A DNA stretch of 7,721 bases from Pedobacter sp. UBA1951 (GCA_002336465.1 DDEP01000197.1:8402-16122); one strand, 5' to 3'. Numbered from the stretch's first letter, positions 1 to 7,546 are shown. Program-made: numbers and translations. The notes: generated by a model not told the origin, from the letters alone.

Positions 1-10
1 AAAAAACTTT

Positions 11-946
11 ATGAAAAAACATTTACTTATCGCTTTCTGTGTTCAATTGAGCGTTTATGCATCTGCCCAAACCATCCAGGGTGGAAAAGTAAATACCGAA
101 AGCGCAAAACTAGCAACAAAATTAGATACGGCCAAGAAAGCCGAAGGATGGACAGTAAGAGGTACCAATACCTTGCTTCTAAACCAAGCCGCTTTTTCAA
201 ATTGGGTTTCGGGCGGTATTAACTCTGTTGCACTTACCGGAAGGATAGACTATGAATTTAACCTTAAATCGGGGAAAAATCTTTGGGAAAACAGAATTTT
301 AATGGGTTATGGTTTACGCTCTGAAGAAGGTAACCAAGCTACTAAAGTAGAGGACATCATTGATCTTACCTCTAAATATGGTTACCAGTTAGGCACAAGC
401 AATTGGTTTGCCGCAACGGCATTGAACTTTAAAACCCAGTTTGCCAAAGGTTATGATTACGGAAACCCTAACCAAGGTTATATCTCAAACTTTATGGCTC
501 CAGGTTATGTAACGTTAGGGGTAGGTCTTGATTATATCCCTAATGATAATTTTCAGTTAAGCATACACCCTTTAACTTCGAGATTTACCATTATTGCCGA
601 TAAAGCTGTTTTTGACCCCGATCACGATGGTATTTTAACAGATGCTTTTGGTGCAAAACCTAATGAAAGTTTGGTTTACCAATTAGGTGCTTATGTAGGT
701 GGCCGTTATAAAGTAAAATTAATGGAGAACATTTTATTAGATAACCGCTTTGGTGTATTTACCAATTATCTGGAAAAACCTCAAAACATGGTTCTTTCTT
801 ATTCGGCAATTTTAGACATGAAGGTAAATAAATTCATTTCTACACAAGTTACTGCCGATTTATTTTATGATGATAACCAAATTGGAAAACTACAGCTAAA
901 AGAAACCTTAGGTGTAGGTATAACTTATAAGTTTGGCAAGTACTAA
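11..946 (+). CDS. DUF3078 family outer-membrane beta-barrel protein
   Basis: 311 aa, uncharacterised function. The N-terminus is a clear Sec signal peptide: two lysines, a hydrophobic stretch at residues 5-16, then an A-S-A site at 17-19 giving a mature protein that starts at Gln20. Residues 57-69 (LNQAAFSNWVSGG) are the signature I associate with DUF3078, a Bacteroidota-specific family. The rest alternates short amphipathic strands rich in Tyr, Phe and Gly with polar turns, and it ends in a strand finishing Y-K-F-G-K-Y. A C-terminal aromatic strand of this kind is typical of proteins inserted by the BAM machinery, so outer-membrane location is inferred. Residues 202-211 contain a D-x-D-x-D-G loop resembling a calcium-binding turn. 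The start at 11 is chosen because the signal peptide begins there; only 10 bases precede it, so promoter and upstream neighbours are out of view. It converges on trxA across a shared terminator. Confidence 0.85.
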   Translation: MKKHLLIAFCVQLSVYASAQTIQGGKVNTESAKLATKLDTAKKAEGWTVRGTNTLLLNQAAFSNWVSGGINSVALTGRIDYEFNLKSGKNLWENRILMGYGLRSEEGNQATKVEDIIDLTSKYGYQLGTSNWFAATALNFKTQFAKGYDYGNPNQGYISNFMAPGYVTLGVGLDYIPNDNFQLSIHPLTSRFTIIADKAVFDPDHDGILTDAFGAKPNESLVYQLGAYVGGRYKVKLMENILLDNRFGVFTNYLEKPQNMVLSYSAILDMKVNKFISTQVTADLFYDDNQIGKLQLKETLGVGITYKFGKY

Positions 947-971
947 TTGTTGCAAACCTATACTTAAACGC

Positions 972-1002
972 AAAAAAGCCGGATGTACATCCGGCTTTTT
1001 TT
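972..1002. terminator. Bidirectional intrinsic terminator
   Basis: Positions 972-1001 form a perfect 30-bp palindrome centred between 986 and 987. The GC-rich part is GCCGGAT paired with ATCCGGC around a GTAC centre. It is preceded by six A (972-977) and followed by seven T (996-1002), so a U-tract follows the hairpin on either strand. It lies 25 bp after the stop of the DUF3078 gene (+) and 22 bp after the stop of trxA (-), which is where a terminator shared by two convergent genes should be. Confidence 0.93.
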
Positions 1003-1024
1003 GTAAGGTATTTACCTTTATATC

Positions 1025-1342
1025 TTATAACTGACTGTTCAATTTACCTGCTAAAACAGATTTAGGCACTGCACCTACTTGTTTGTCAACTACCTGTCCA
1101 TCTTTAAAGTACAAAAGCGCAGGGATATTACGGATACCAAACTGCATAGATATTTGCGGGTTGTTATCTACGTTTACTTTACCTACGATCGCTTTACCTT
1201 CGTATTCTTTAGCTATCTCATCAACAAGAGGACCTACCATACGGCAAGGACCGCACCATTCTGCCCAAAAATCTACTAATACAGGTTTATCTGATTTTAA
1301 TACTACTTCCTCGAAGTTAGCGTCTGTTATTTCTAAAGCCAT
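1025..1342 (-). CDS. trxA: Thioredoxin
   Basis: 105 aa, the usual length of a classical single-domain cytoplasmic thioredoxin, with no signal peptide. It reduces disulfides in target proteins such as reductases and peroxidases and is recycled by NADPH-thioredoxin reductase (family knowledge). The active site W-C-G-P-C is at residues 29-33 (Cys30 and Cys33) within VDFWAEWCGPC. The buried Asp equivalent to E. coli Asp26 is Asp24, and the cis-proline is Pro74 in R-N-I-P-A. The residue after the cis-proline is Ala, where E. coli TrxA has Thr. The conserved FKDG turn is at 79-82 and a glycine matching E. coli Gly92 is at 90. The ATG at 1342-1340 gives the standard N-terminus. The gene follows dnaE on the same strand after 75 bp, with its own promoter in that gap, and ends at a bidirectional terminator. 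The leader is AT-rich without a Shine-Dalgarno sequence. Confidence 0.97.
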   Translation of the reverse strand: MALEITDANFEEVVLKSDKPVLVDFWAEWCGPCRMVGPLVDEIAKEYEGKAIVGKVNVDNNPQISMQFGIRNIPALLYFKDGQVVDKQVGAVPKSVLAGKLNSQL

Positions 1343-1366
1343 AACTAAAATTTATTTAATTTGTTA

Positions 1367-1396
1367 CAAATATATAATCAATTGTGGTGCCAACAA
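1367..1396 (-). promoter_or_regulatory. trxA promoter, Bacteroidota type
   Basis: Read on the minus strand, TATATTTG (1374-1367) matches the Bacteroidota -7 consensus TAnnTTTG exactly, and a TTG at 1396-1394 lies 19 bp upstream, the preferred spacing to the -33 element. Transcription would start near 1360-1363, giving a leader of about 20 nt before the trxA ATG. The match rests on the known consensus for the primary sigma factor of this phylum; no expression data were available. Confidence 0.72.
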
Positions 1397-1404
1397 TATA
1401 CTTA

Positions 1405-1417
1405 TGTCATTTTGACA
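1405..1417. promoter_or_regulatory. TGTCA-TTT-TGACA palindrome upstream of the trxA promoter
   Basis: A perfect inverted repeat with 5-bp arms (TGTCA at 1405-1409, TGACA at 1413-1417) and a 3-bp centre. It abuts the dnaE stop codon (1420-1418) and ends 8 bp upstream of the trxA -33 TTG. The stem is too short and AT-rich, and lacks a following T run, to be a convincing terminator. Its position is better suited to an operator or activator site for trxA. No regulator can be named from the sequence. Confidence 0.35.
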
Positions 1418-4400
1418 CTAATTCAACCGGTAATCAACTACGTTAAGTCGCTGTATTTGAGCTAAAAACTGGTTATTAGGGTTTATTTTTAAGTTTTTAG
1501 AAGGTAAATCTAACCTAAGCCCCTTTTCTCTATCGTAAACCTCAAAGTTAAGCTTACAATTCTGGTTTTCGCTAATTTCTTTATTTTCTTCTAAGATGTA
1601 AGCTATTTTGTCCATAAGATTGGTATCCACAGATTCAATAGGGAATAATAAAGTTAATGATTTGGTGAGTTTATCTCTTAAACCCGAAAGTAAATCTATA
1701 GAAGTAATTTTAAATTCCCAATCTCCTTCTTTACCATAGCGCAAGCCTACTTTCCCTCTGATCTGCAAGAAATAGCCTTCTGTTAAAAACTGTTTAAATT
1801 TCAAGAAATCCTCACCAAAAAGAGCAATCTCGCAACTGTCATCGTAATCTTCGAATGTAAAAGTTCCAAAAGGCCGTCCGGTTTTAGTGATGCGCTGCGA
1901 TGCAATGCCAACCAATCCTCCCACTACCAATTCTCTGTTCTTTAACCCTTCAAATTCTGCTAGTATTTCTTCATTAGAATCGCCACTACGTACTTTATTA
2001 ATGATACTGATATCTTTTACCTTATGTTGGCAAAACTTGTCCAGTTCAAATCTATAATCATCTAAAGGGTGTCCCGATAAGAATATACCGATAGCATCTT
2101 TCTCATACTTTAATTTGTCAATCAATCCCCATTCTTGTGCGGCTGCAAATGTAGGTTCGAGAATAAGATCTGCTTTTGAGCCACCAAACAATGAAGATTG
2201 CGCTGAGTTTTGGTTATTCTGAAAGTCGTTGGCATATTTAATTAGCTTTTCTATGCCATTCATTTTATCATTGGCTCCGATATAAAAGTATTGAGATCGG
2301 TTGTACCCAAAAGCATCAAAGGCTCCGCTATACACAAAACTCTCGTATGCTTTTTTATTTACGATACGGGTATTGGAACGTTTTGCAAACTCAAAAACGC
2401 TCTGATAAGCGCCATTGGCCTGACGTTCTTCTATGATGCTTTCTACCGCTTTCTCTCCTACTCCTTTTACTGCCGATAAACCAAAACGCACTTCTCCATT
2501 GGCATTTACCGAGAATTTCAAATCAGACTCATTTACATCAGGACCTAAAACCGTAACTCCCATCTGTCGGCATTCTTCCATAAAGAAAGCAACTTGCTTA
2601 ATATCACTCATGTTGTTAGAAAGAACCGCTGCCATATATTCTGCCGGATAATGGGCTTTTAAATAAGCAGTTTGGTAGGCTATCCACGCATAACATGTTG
2701 AGTGCGATTTATTGAAGGCATAAGAAGCAAAGGCTTCCCAGTCTTTCCATATTTTTTCTAATGTAGCCGGAGCATGACCTTTTTCTGCAGCCTGCTGAAC
2801 AAATTTCGGCTTCATCTTATCCAGTACATCCTTTTGCTTCTTACCCATGGCCTTACGCAAAACATCGGCTTCACCTTTGGTAAAATCTGCCAGTTTTTGC
2901 GATAAAAGCATTACCTGCTCTTGGTAAACTGTAATGCCATAAGTTTCTTTAAGGTATTCTTCACAAGCATCCAGATCATAAGTAATGGGTTCTAAACCAT
3001 GCTTACGTCTTACGAAACTTGGGATATACTCCATTGGTCCGGGACGATACAATGCGTTCATGGCAATTAAATCTCCAAAAACCGTTGGCTTAAGCTCTTT
3101 CATGTATTTCTGCATACCCGGACTCTCGTACTGGAATATACCAACCGTTTCGCCGCGTTGAAAAAGCTCATAAGTTTTTACATCATCTATGGGGAAATTA
3201 TCAGGATCTAAATCAATTCCGTGCCGTTTTTTAACCAGTTTTACGGTATCTTTTATCAGGGTCAAAGTCTTTAACCCCAAAAAGTCCATCTTTAACAAAC
3301 CAGCGCTTTCTACCACCGAGTTATCAAACTGGGTAACGTACAGATCAGAATCCTTAGCCGTAGCTACAGGTACAAAATTTGTAATGTCATCAGGTGTAAT
3401 GATTACTCCACAGGCGTGAATACCCGTGTTACGCAACGACCCTTCCAATACTACAGCCTGTTCAATGGTTTCAGATGCCAAACTCTTGGCTCCTGCTATA
3501 TTTTTAAGCTCATTTACTCTCTCAAATTCATCTGGTCTCAAAGCAGATTTTAACTCTTTTTCTTCAAGGTTAAAAATCTTAGCCAGTTTCATGTTAGGTA
3601 TGAGCTTGGCTATTTTATCGGCTTCGAACAAAGGTAAATCCAACACACGTGCCGTATCTCTTATGGACGATTTTGCAGCCATGGTACCATAGGTAATGAT
3701 CTGTGCTACCTGACTGGAACCATATTTATCAATTACGTAATCCATTACACGACTTCGACCTTCATCATCAAAGTCAATATCAATATCGGGCATGGAAACC
3801 CTATCTGGATTTAGGAAACGCTCAAAAAGGAGATCATACTTGATCGGGTCGATGTTGGTAATGCCTAAACAATAAGCAACCGCCGATCCCGCCGCCGATC
3901 CACGACCGGGACCAACAGACACATCTCTATTACGAGCTTCGGCAATAAAGTCTTGTACAATCAAGAAATATCCCGGATAACCCGTCTTTTCAATGGTTTG
4001 CAATTCAAAATCCAAACGCTCGGTAATATCGGACGTTAATTCTTTATAACGCCTTTTAGCACCTTCATAAGTAAGGTATCTTAGATACTTGTTCTCTCCT
4101 CGTTTACCTCCATCCTGTTCGTCTTCGGCCACTTGAAATTCTTTGGGGATATCAAATTTTGGCAATAGTACCTCACGGGCAAGCTTATAAGCCTCAATTT
4201 TGTCTATAACTTCCTGAATGTTCAGAATAGCCTCAGGCAAATCGGCAAAAAGGGTTTTCATTTCATCTGCCGACTTGAAATAATACTCTTGGTTAGGCAT
4301 ACCAAACCTAAAACCACGGCCACGGCCTATAGGTGTTGTTAATTTCTCACCATCTTTAACACACAGCAAAATATCGTGTGCATGTGCATCTTTTTTTCCA

Positions 4401-5845
4401 ATATAATAGGTGTTATTGGTAGCAATCAGTTTAACATTATGTTTAGCTGCAAGCGGTATCAAAGCCTCGTTTACACGGTCTTCGTTTTCTTGACCATGGC
4501 GCATAACTTCGATATAAAAATCTTCGCCAAACTGTTCTTTCCACCAAAGTAGTGCATCTTCTGCTTGCTTCTCGCCAATATTTAACAGTTTACTTGGTAT
4601 TTCTCCGTATAAGTTACCAGATAACACAATGATATCATCTTTGTACTGTTCTACCACTTTTTTATCTATACGAGGCACATAGTAAAAACCTTTGGTATAA
4701 GCGATAGACGACATTTTAGCCAAATTGTGATAGCCTTGCTTGTTTTTAGCCAAAAATACAACCTGATAACCATCGTCTTTACGGGTTTTATCGGTATGGT
4801 CATCGCAAACAAAGAACTCTACTCCTATTACAGGTTTGATGGTTTGACCTTCTGGTTTTTCGCCTTTTTCTATCGCTTCTGCGTTTTTTGCCTCAACACC
4901 TTTGTTGTATTTCAGCACTTCATTTACGAAATGGAAAGCACCCATCATGTTCGCATGATCGGTTAAAGCAACTGCAGGCATATTTTGCGCTGCCGCAGCC
5001 TTTACCAAAGCGCTTATACTTATGGTACTTTGCAGTACCGAAAACTGTGTATGGTTATGTAGATGAACAAACGTAGCATCGGCCAAAGCAGCTGTATCTG
5101 CTGCTGAAGTTTGTCTTCCGGTAGTACCGCCTGTTTGCGTACGTTTTCTTATTTCATCTGAAGCCGCTTTTAAATTAATGTGCTTTAAGCCTACTGGCTC
5201 AAATGGGAAAGGGTTGGCGTCTTTAAAACGTAAAAAGTAATCGGTATCTACCTGTAACTCTTCTTTTGTAAAAATGCCTTTTTTTACCAATTCCAAAAAA
5301 CAACGGGTAGTTGCTTCCACGTCGGCAGTAGCATTGTGTGCTTCGCTAAAAGGCACGCCAAATAAATACTCATGCAGTTCTGTTAAGGTTGGCAATTTAA
5401 ATTTACCACCTCTACCTCCGGGTATTTTGAGCAGTTCGGCAGTAATTTCGGTACAGGTATCGAGCACTGGCATATTAGCCAAATTATTCTCTATACCTAA
5501 ACGGTAAAATTCACAGCCTATAATGTTAACATCAAAACCTACATTTTGCCCTACAATGAACTTAGCCTTGCCTAAAACTTCCTTAAATTTTTCCATGGTT
5601 TCAGCCAAGCTGATACCTAGTTCATCAGCTAATTCTGTAGAAATACCGTGAATACGTTCAGAATCATAAGGGATATTAAACCCATCGGGTTTAACCAGAT
5701 AATCTTGATGTTCAATTAAATTACCTAATTCATCATGCAGTTGCCAAGCAATCTGAATACAACGCGGCCAGTTATCTGTATCGGTAATGGGAGCATTGAA
5801 ATTACGGGGCAAACCGGTGGTTTCTGTATCAAAAATTAAGTACAT
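1418..5845 (-). CDS. dnaE: DNA polymerase III alpha subunit with fused N-terminal proofreading exonuclease
   Basis: 1475 aa, replicative polymerase subunit, longer than E. coli DnaE (1160 aa) because of an N-terminal DnaQ-like domain. Residues 1-190 are a DEDDh 3'-5' exonuclease: Asp6 and Glu8 in DTETTGL, Asp105 in NVGFD, His170 and Asp175 in HNATAD. A low-complexity linker (about 230-255) leads to the PHP domain (259-500) with H-L-H at 261-263, Asp296-His297 and Glu343; its last motif reads A-T-N-N-T-Y-Y (475-481), where A-T-N-D-x-H-Y is usual. The polymerase palm has GPGRGSAAGS (645-654), catalytic Asp687 and Asp689 in PDIDIDF, and Asp854 in KMDFLGL. ALYRPGPMEYIPSF is at 931-944 and the helix-hairpin-helix region at about 1110-1175. 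QSSLF (1216-1220) fits the beta-clamp-binding motif, followed by an OB fold (about 1305-1375) and a C-terminal domain. The order differs from PolC, where the exonuclease is inserted within PHP. The ATG at 5845 is right because the first exonuclease Asp is residue 6. Confidence 0.97.
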   Translation of the reverse strand: MYLIFDTETTGLPRNFNAPITDTDNWPRCIQIAWQLHDELGNLIEHQDYLVKPDGFNIPYDSERIHGISTELADELGISLAETMEKFKEVLGKAKFIVGQNVGFDVNIIGCEFYRLGIENNLANMPVLDTCTEITAELLKIPGGRGGKFKLPTLTELHEYLFGVPFSEAHNATADVEATTRCFLELVKKGIFTKEELQVDTDYFLRFKDANPFPFEPVGLKHINLKAASDEIRKRTQTGGTTGRQTSAADTAALADATFVHLHNHTQFSVLQSTISISALVKAAAAQNMPAVALTDHANMMGAFHFVNEVLKYNKGVEAKNAEAIEKGEKPEGQTIKPVIGVEFFVCDDHTDKTRKDDGYQVVFLAKNKQGYHNLAKMSSIAYTKGFYYVPRIDKKVVEQYKDDIIVLSGNLYGEIPSKLLNIGEKQAEDALLWWKEQFGEDFYIEVMRHGQENEDRVNEALIPLAAKHNVKLIATNNTYYIGKKDAHAHDILLCVKDGEKLTTPIGRGRGFRFGMPNQEYYFKSADEMKTLFADLPEAILNIQEVIDKIEAYKLAREVLLPKFDIPKEFQVAEDEQDGGKRGENKYLRYLTYEGAKRRYKELTSDITERLDFELQTIEKTGYPGYFLIVQDFIAEARNRDVSVGPGRGSAAGSAVAYCLGITNIDPIKYDLLFERFLNPDRVSMPDIDIDFDDEGRSRVMDYVIDKYGSSQVAQIITYGTMAAKSSIRDTARVLDLPLFEADKIAKLIPNMKLAKIFNLEEKELKSALRPDEFERVNELKNIAGAKSLASETIEQAVVLEGSLRNTGIHACGVIITPDDITNFVPVATAKDSDLYVTQFDNSVVESAGLLKMDFLGLKTLTLIKDTVKLVKKRHGIDLDPDNFPIDDVKTYELFQRGETVGIFQYESPGMQKYMKELKPTVFGDLIAMNALYRPGPMEYIPSFVRRKHGLEPITYDLDACEEYLKETYGITVYQEQVMLLSQKLADFTKGEADVLRKAMGKKQKDVLDKMKPKFVQQAAEKGHAPATLEKIWKDWEAFASYAFNKSHSTCYAWIAYQTAYLKAHYPAEYMAAVLSNNMSDIKQVAFFMEECRQMGVTVLGPDVNESDLKFSVNANGEVRFGLSAVKGVGEKAVESIIEERQANGAYQSVFEFAKRSNTRIVNKKAYESFVYSGAFDAFGYNRSQYFYIGANDKMNGIEKLIKYANDFQNNQNSAQSSLFGGSKADLILEPTFAAAQEWGLIDKLKYEKDAIGIFLSGHPLDDYRFELDKFCQHKVKDISIINKVRSGDSNEEILAEFEGLKNRELVVGGLVGIASQRITKTGRPFGTFTFEDYDDSCEIALFGEDFLKFKQFLTEGYFLQIRGKVGLRYGKEGDWEFKITSIDLLSGLRDKLTKSLTLLFPIESVDTNLMDKIAYILEENKEISENQNCKLNFEVYDREKGLRLDLPSKNLKINPNNQFLAQIQRLNVVDYRLN

Positions 5846-5866
5846 GGCTTTCTAAATCTTGGATAT

Positions 5867-5874
5867 CAAAAGTA
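5867..5874 (-). promoter_or_regulatory. Possible dnaE -7 promoter element
   Basis: Read on the minus strand, TACTTTTG (5874-5867) matches TAnnTTTG and lies 21 bp before the dnaE ATG, implying a leader of about 15 nt. No TTG is found at the expected 17-23 bp upstream, so only half of the Bacteroidota promoter consensus is present. It is a weak call supported by position and by the lack of a better candidate in the 146-bp divergent gap. Confidence 0.3.
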
Positions 5875-5905
5875 GCTAATTTAAGACTTTAACTTGTCAG
5901 TATTT

Positions 5906-5918
5906 TATCAACAAAAAG
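5906..5918 (+). repeat. 13-bp direct repeat, left copy
   Basis: TATCAACAAAAAG, identical to 7430-7442. The two copies lie in the intergenic regions on either side of the beta-helix gene, in the same orientation. The A run makes part of the identity less informative, and no inverted ends or transposase accompany it. Confidence 0.4.
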
Positions 5919-5991
5919 AACGTTTTCACTTACAGAGCGTTTTAAAATATAATATTTGAGTATTTTTAAATGCAGAATTATTCCTAAACTC

Positions 5992-7422
5992 ATGAAAAAA
6001 ATCCTCTTCTTATTTTGCCTCTTTTCTTTTTTAGTCATTTCAGCCTATAAAAGCGAAGGAAAGTCGTTAGAAAAAAGCCAAAAGTATTACATCGATGCAG
6101 AATTAGGTAAAGATTCTAATTCTGGCACGTCGCCAGATCAAGCTTGGAAAACCTTAGAAAAAATCAATTCATCTGTTTTTAAACCAGGCGATAAAATTCT
6201 TTTAAAAAGAGGCTCAGTTTGGATTGGCCATATAGAATTAAAACAATCGGGGTTATTTAAAAAACCTATAACCATTGCCGATTATGGCAATGGCGATTTG
6301 CCTAAAATAAATGTTAATGCAACTGCAAAAGATGGTATTTTGCTCAAAAACATAAGCCACATCACCGTAAAAAATATAGAGATCACCAATTTTGACGCTT
6401 CGGTAGATTTTCAGAAAAATGGCCCAACTGGACTTAGAATTTTAGCAGAAAACATTGGTACCATCTCCAACATTCACTTATTTGGCTTGTACATTCATGA
6501 TATAAACGGTGATAATAAAAAAGGCAGCAATGAGGGTAATGGAATTTATTGGGAATGTAAAGGCCCTGCAAAAAGCAATATCGAAAATTTAAAAATCGAA
6601 AAATGTATCATTAAAAAAGTTGATAGAAACGGGATCAGAGGCAATGGAACTTTTGCTTTTAGAGACAATTGGTTTCCTAATAAAAATTTAACGATAAAAG
6701 ATTGTTTATTAGAAGATATTGGCGGCGATGGCATTGTAGTTAAGGCTTTTGATGGTGCTCTAATAGAACATAATAAACTTTTTAAGATGCGTGCCAGAGC
6801 TAAAGATAACGCAGTTGCCGTTTGGCCACATAGCAGCGACAATACGGTTATTCAATATAACGAAGTAGCTTTTACCAAAAACCAAGATTGGTCTAACGAC
6901 GGGCAATCTTTTGATATTGATGGCAATTGCAATCATACCACCATACAAAACAACTACAGCCATGATAACGAAGGGGGTTTTATGCTCGTAATTTCTGATG
7001 ACATAAGTGCAAAAAGCATGATGACCAAAAACAATATTATTAGATATAACCTAAGCGTAAATGATGGCTTAAACCGAAAACGGCTTTTCAATTTTGCAGG
7101 TACAACAGATAGCACCTTAGTTTACAACAATATATTCATCAACAACAGTAAAACCAATTTAGAGATGGAATTGGTAGATTTAGAGCACAGCTTACCAAAA
7201 AATATTGTTTTTAAACAAAATGAGTTTAGATATAGCGATGGGGTATCGGCAAAATTCAGCAAATCAAACAAACAATATCAAACTATACAATGGATAGGAA
7301 ATCTGTTTGCAGGTAAATTTTTAGGTAAAGATTTATTGGTAAATAACGTTGAGGGTCAAGAAAGCTTACGAATAAACTTAAAACGTTTTCCTTGGAAATT
7401 TATGTCAAAACCATTGAATTAA
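5992..7422 (+). CDS. Secreted right-handed parallel beta-helix protein, substrate unknown
   Basis: 476 aa from the ATG at 5992, where a Sec signal peptide begins (MKKILFLFCLFSFLVISA); cleavage may follow Ala18 or Gly23. The single Cys is not in a lipobox, so a lipoprotein is unlikely. An in-frame TTG at 5956 would add 12 residues before the signal peptide and is rejected as the start. Residues 32-105 hold the N-terminal cap common in Bacteroidota beta-helix proteins: YYIDAELGKDSNSGTSPDQAW, FKPGDKILLKRGSVW and PITIADYGNG. From about 115 to 440 there are repeated N-x-x-I / x-N-x-I-x-x-N coils (for example NISHITVKNIEITNF, NLTIKDCLLEDIGGDGI, NTVIQYNEV), as in pectate-lyase-like and NosD-like folds. 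A conserved-looking stretch has D303, FDID (307-310) and YSHDNEGGF (322-330). Such folds include polysaccharide lyases, glycosidases and non-catalytic binding proteins; I cannot assign a reaction. No SusC/SusD or CAZyme neighbour supports a substrate. The gene is more A-rich than dnaE. Confidence 0.88.
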   Translation: MKKILFLFCLFSFLVISAYKSEGKSLEKSQKYYIDAELGKDSNSGTSPDQAWKTLEKINSSVFKPGDKILLKRGSVWIGHIELKQSGLFKKPITIADYGNGDLPKINVNATAKDGILLKNISHITVKNIEITNFDASVDFQKNGPTGLRILAENIGTISNIHLFGLYIHDINGDNKKGSNEGNGIYWECKGPAKSNIENLKIEKCIIKKVDRNGIRGNGTFAFRDNWFPNKNLTIKDCLLEDIGGDGIVVKAFDGALIEHNKLFKMRARAKDNAVAVWPHSSDNTVIQYNEVAFTKNQDWSNDGQSFDIDGNCNHTTIQNNYSHDNEGGFMLVISDDISAKSMMTKNNIIRYNLSVNDGLNRKRLFNFAGTTDSTLVYNNIFINNSKTNLEMELVDLEHSLPKNIVFKQNEFRYSDGVSAKFSKSNKQYQTIQWIGNLFAGKFLGKDLLVNNVEGQESLRINLKRFPWKFMSKPLN

Positions 7423-7429
7423 GCTACAA

Positions 7430-7442
7430 TATCAACAAAAAG
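7430..7442 (+). repeat. 13-bp direct repeat, right copy
   Basis: Identical to the copy at 5906-5918 and starting 8 bp after the stop codon of the beta-helix gene. The bases on either side differ between the two copies, so identity is limited to these 13 positions. The remaining gap to mdh (7443-7546) is AT-rich, with no GC-rich hairpin and no clear TAnnTTTG element, so neither a terminator for the beta-helix gene nor a promoter for mdh can be called. Confidence 0.4.
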
Positions 7443-7546
7443 TTAAATTACATTAAACAATCAAATAATTACAAAAAAACATTTTTAAAACTAACTCAAA
7501 TCAATATATTAGACCAGTAAACATAAATCTTAAACCTATCCATAAT

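Noticed and set aside
1083..1415. 110-aa plus-strand reading frame opposite trxA
   Set aside because: It overlaps trxA almost entirely on the opposite strand, has no recognisable domain, and its sequence is the antisense shadow of a well-supported gene.
2291..5507. Several 60-90 aa plus-strand reading frames opposite dnaE
   Set aside because: All lie inside the continuous dnaE coding region, lack family features and have no promoter or spacing pattern of their own.
5921..5943. Direct repeat CGTTTT (5921-5926 and 5938-5943) as a possible operator in the divergent region
   Set aside because: Six bases, low complexity, and no symmetry; expected by chance in this composition.
5951..5958. AATATTTG as a -7 element for the beta-helix gene
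   Set aside because: It has one mismatch to TAnnTTTG and no TTG at the expected distance upstream; in such AT-rich DNA this is not enough.
6546..6963. Two overlapping minus-strand reading frames inside the beta-helix gene
   Set aside because: They are antisense to a gene with a clear fold and signal peptide, overlap each other, and show no domain.
7475..7500. A-rich and T-rich runs after the beta-helix gene as a terminator
   Set aside because: There is no GC-containing stem, only weak A/T pairing, so an intrinsic terminator cannot be supported.
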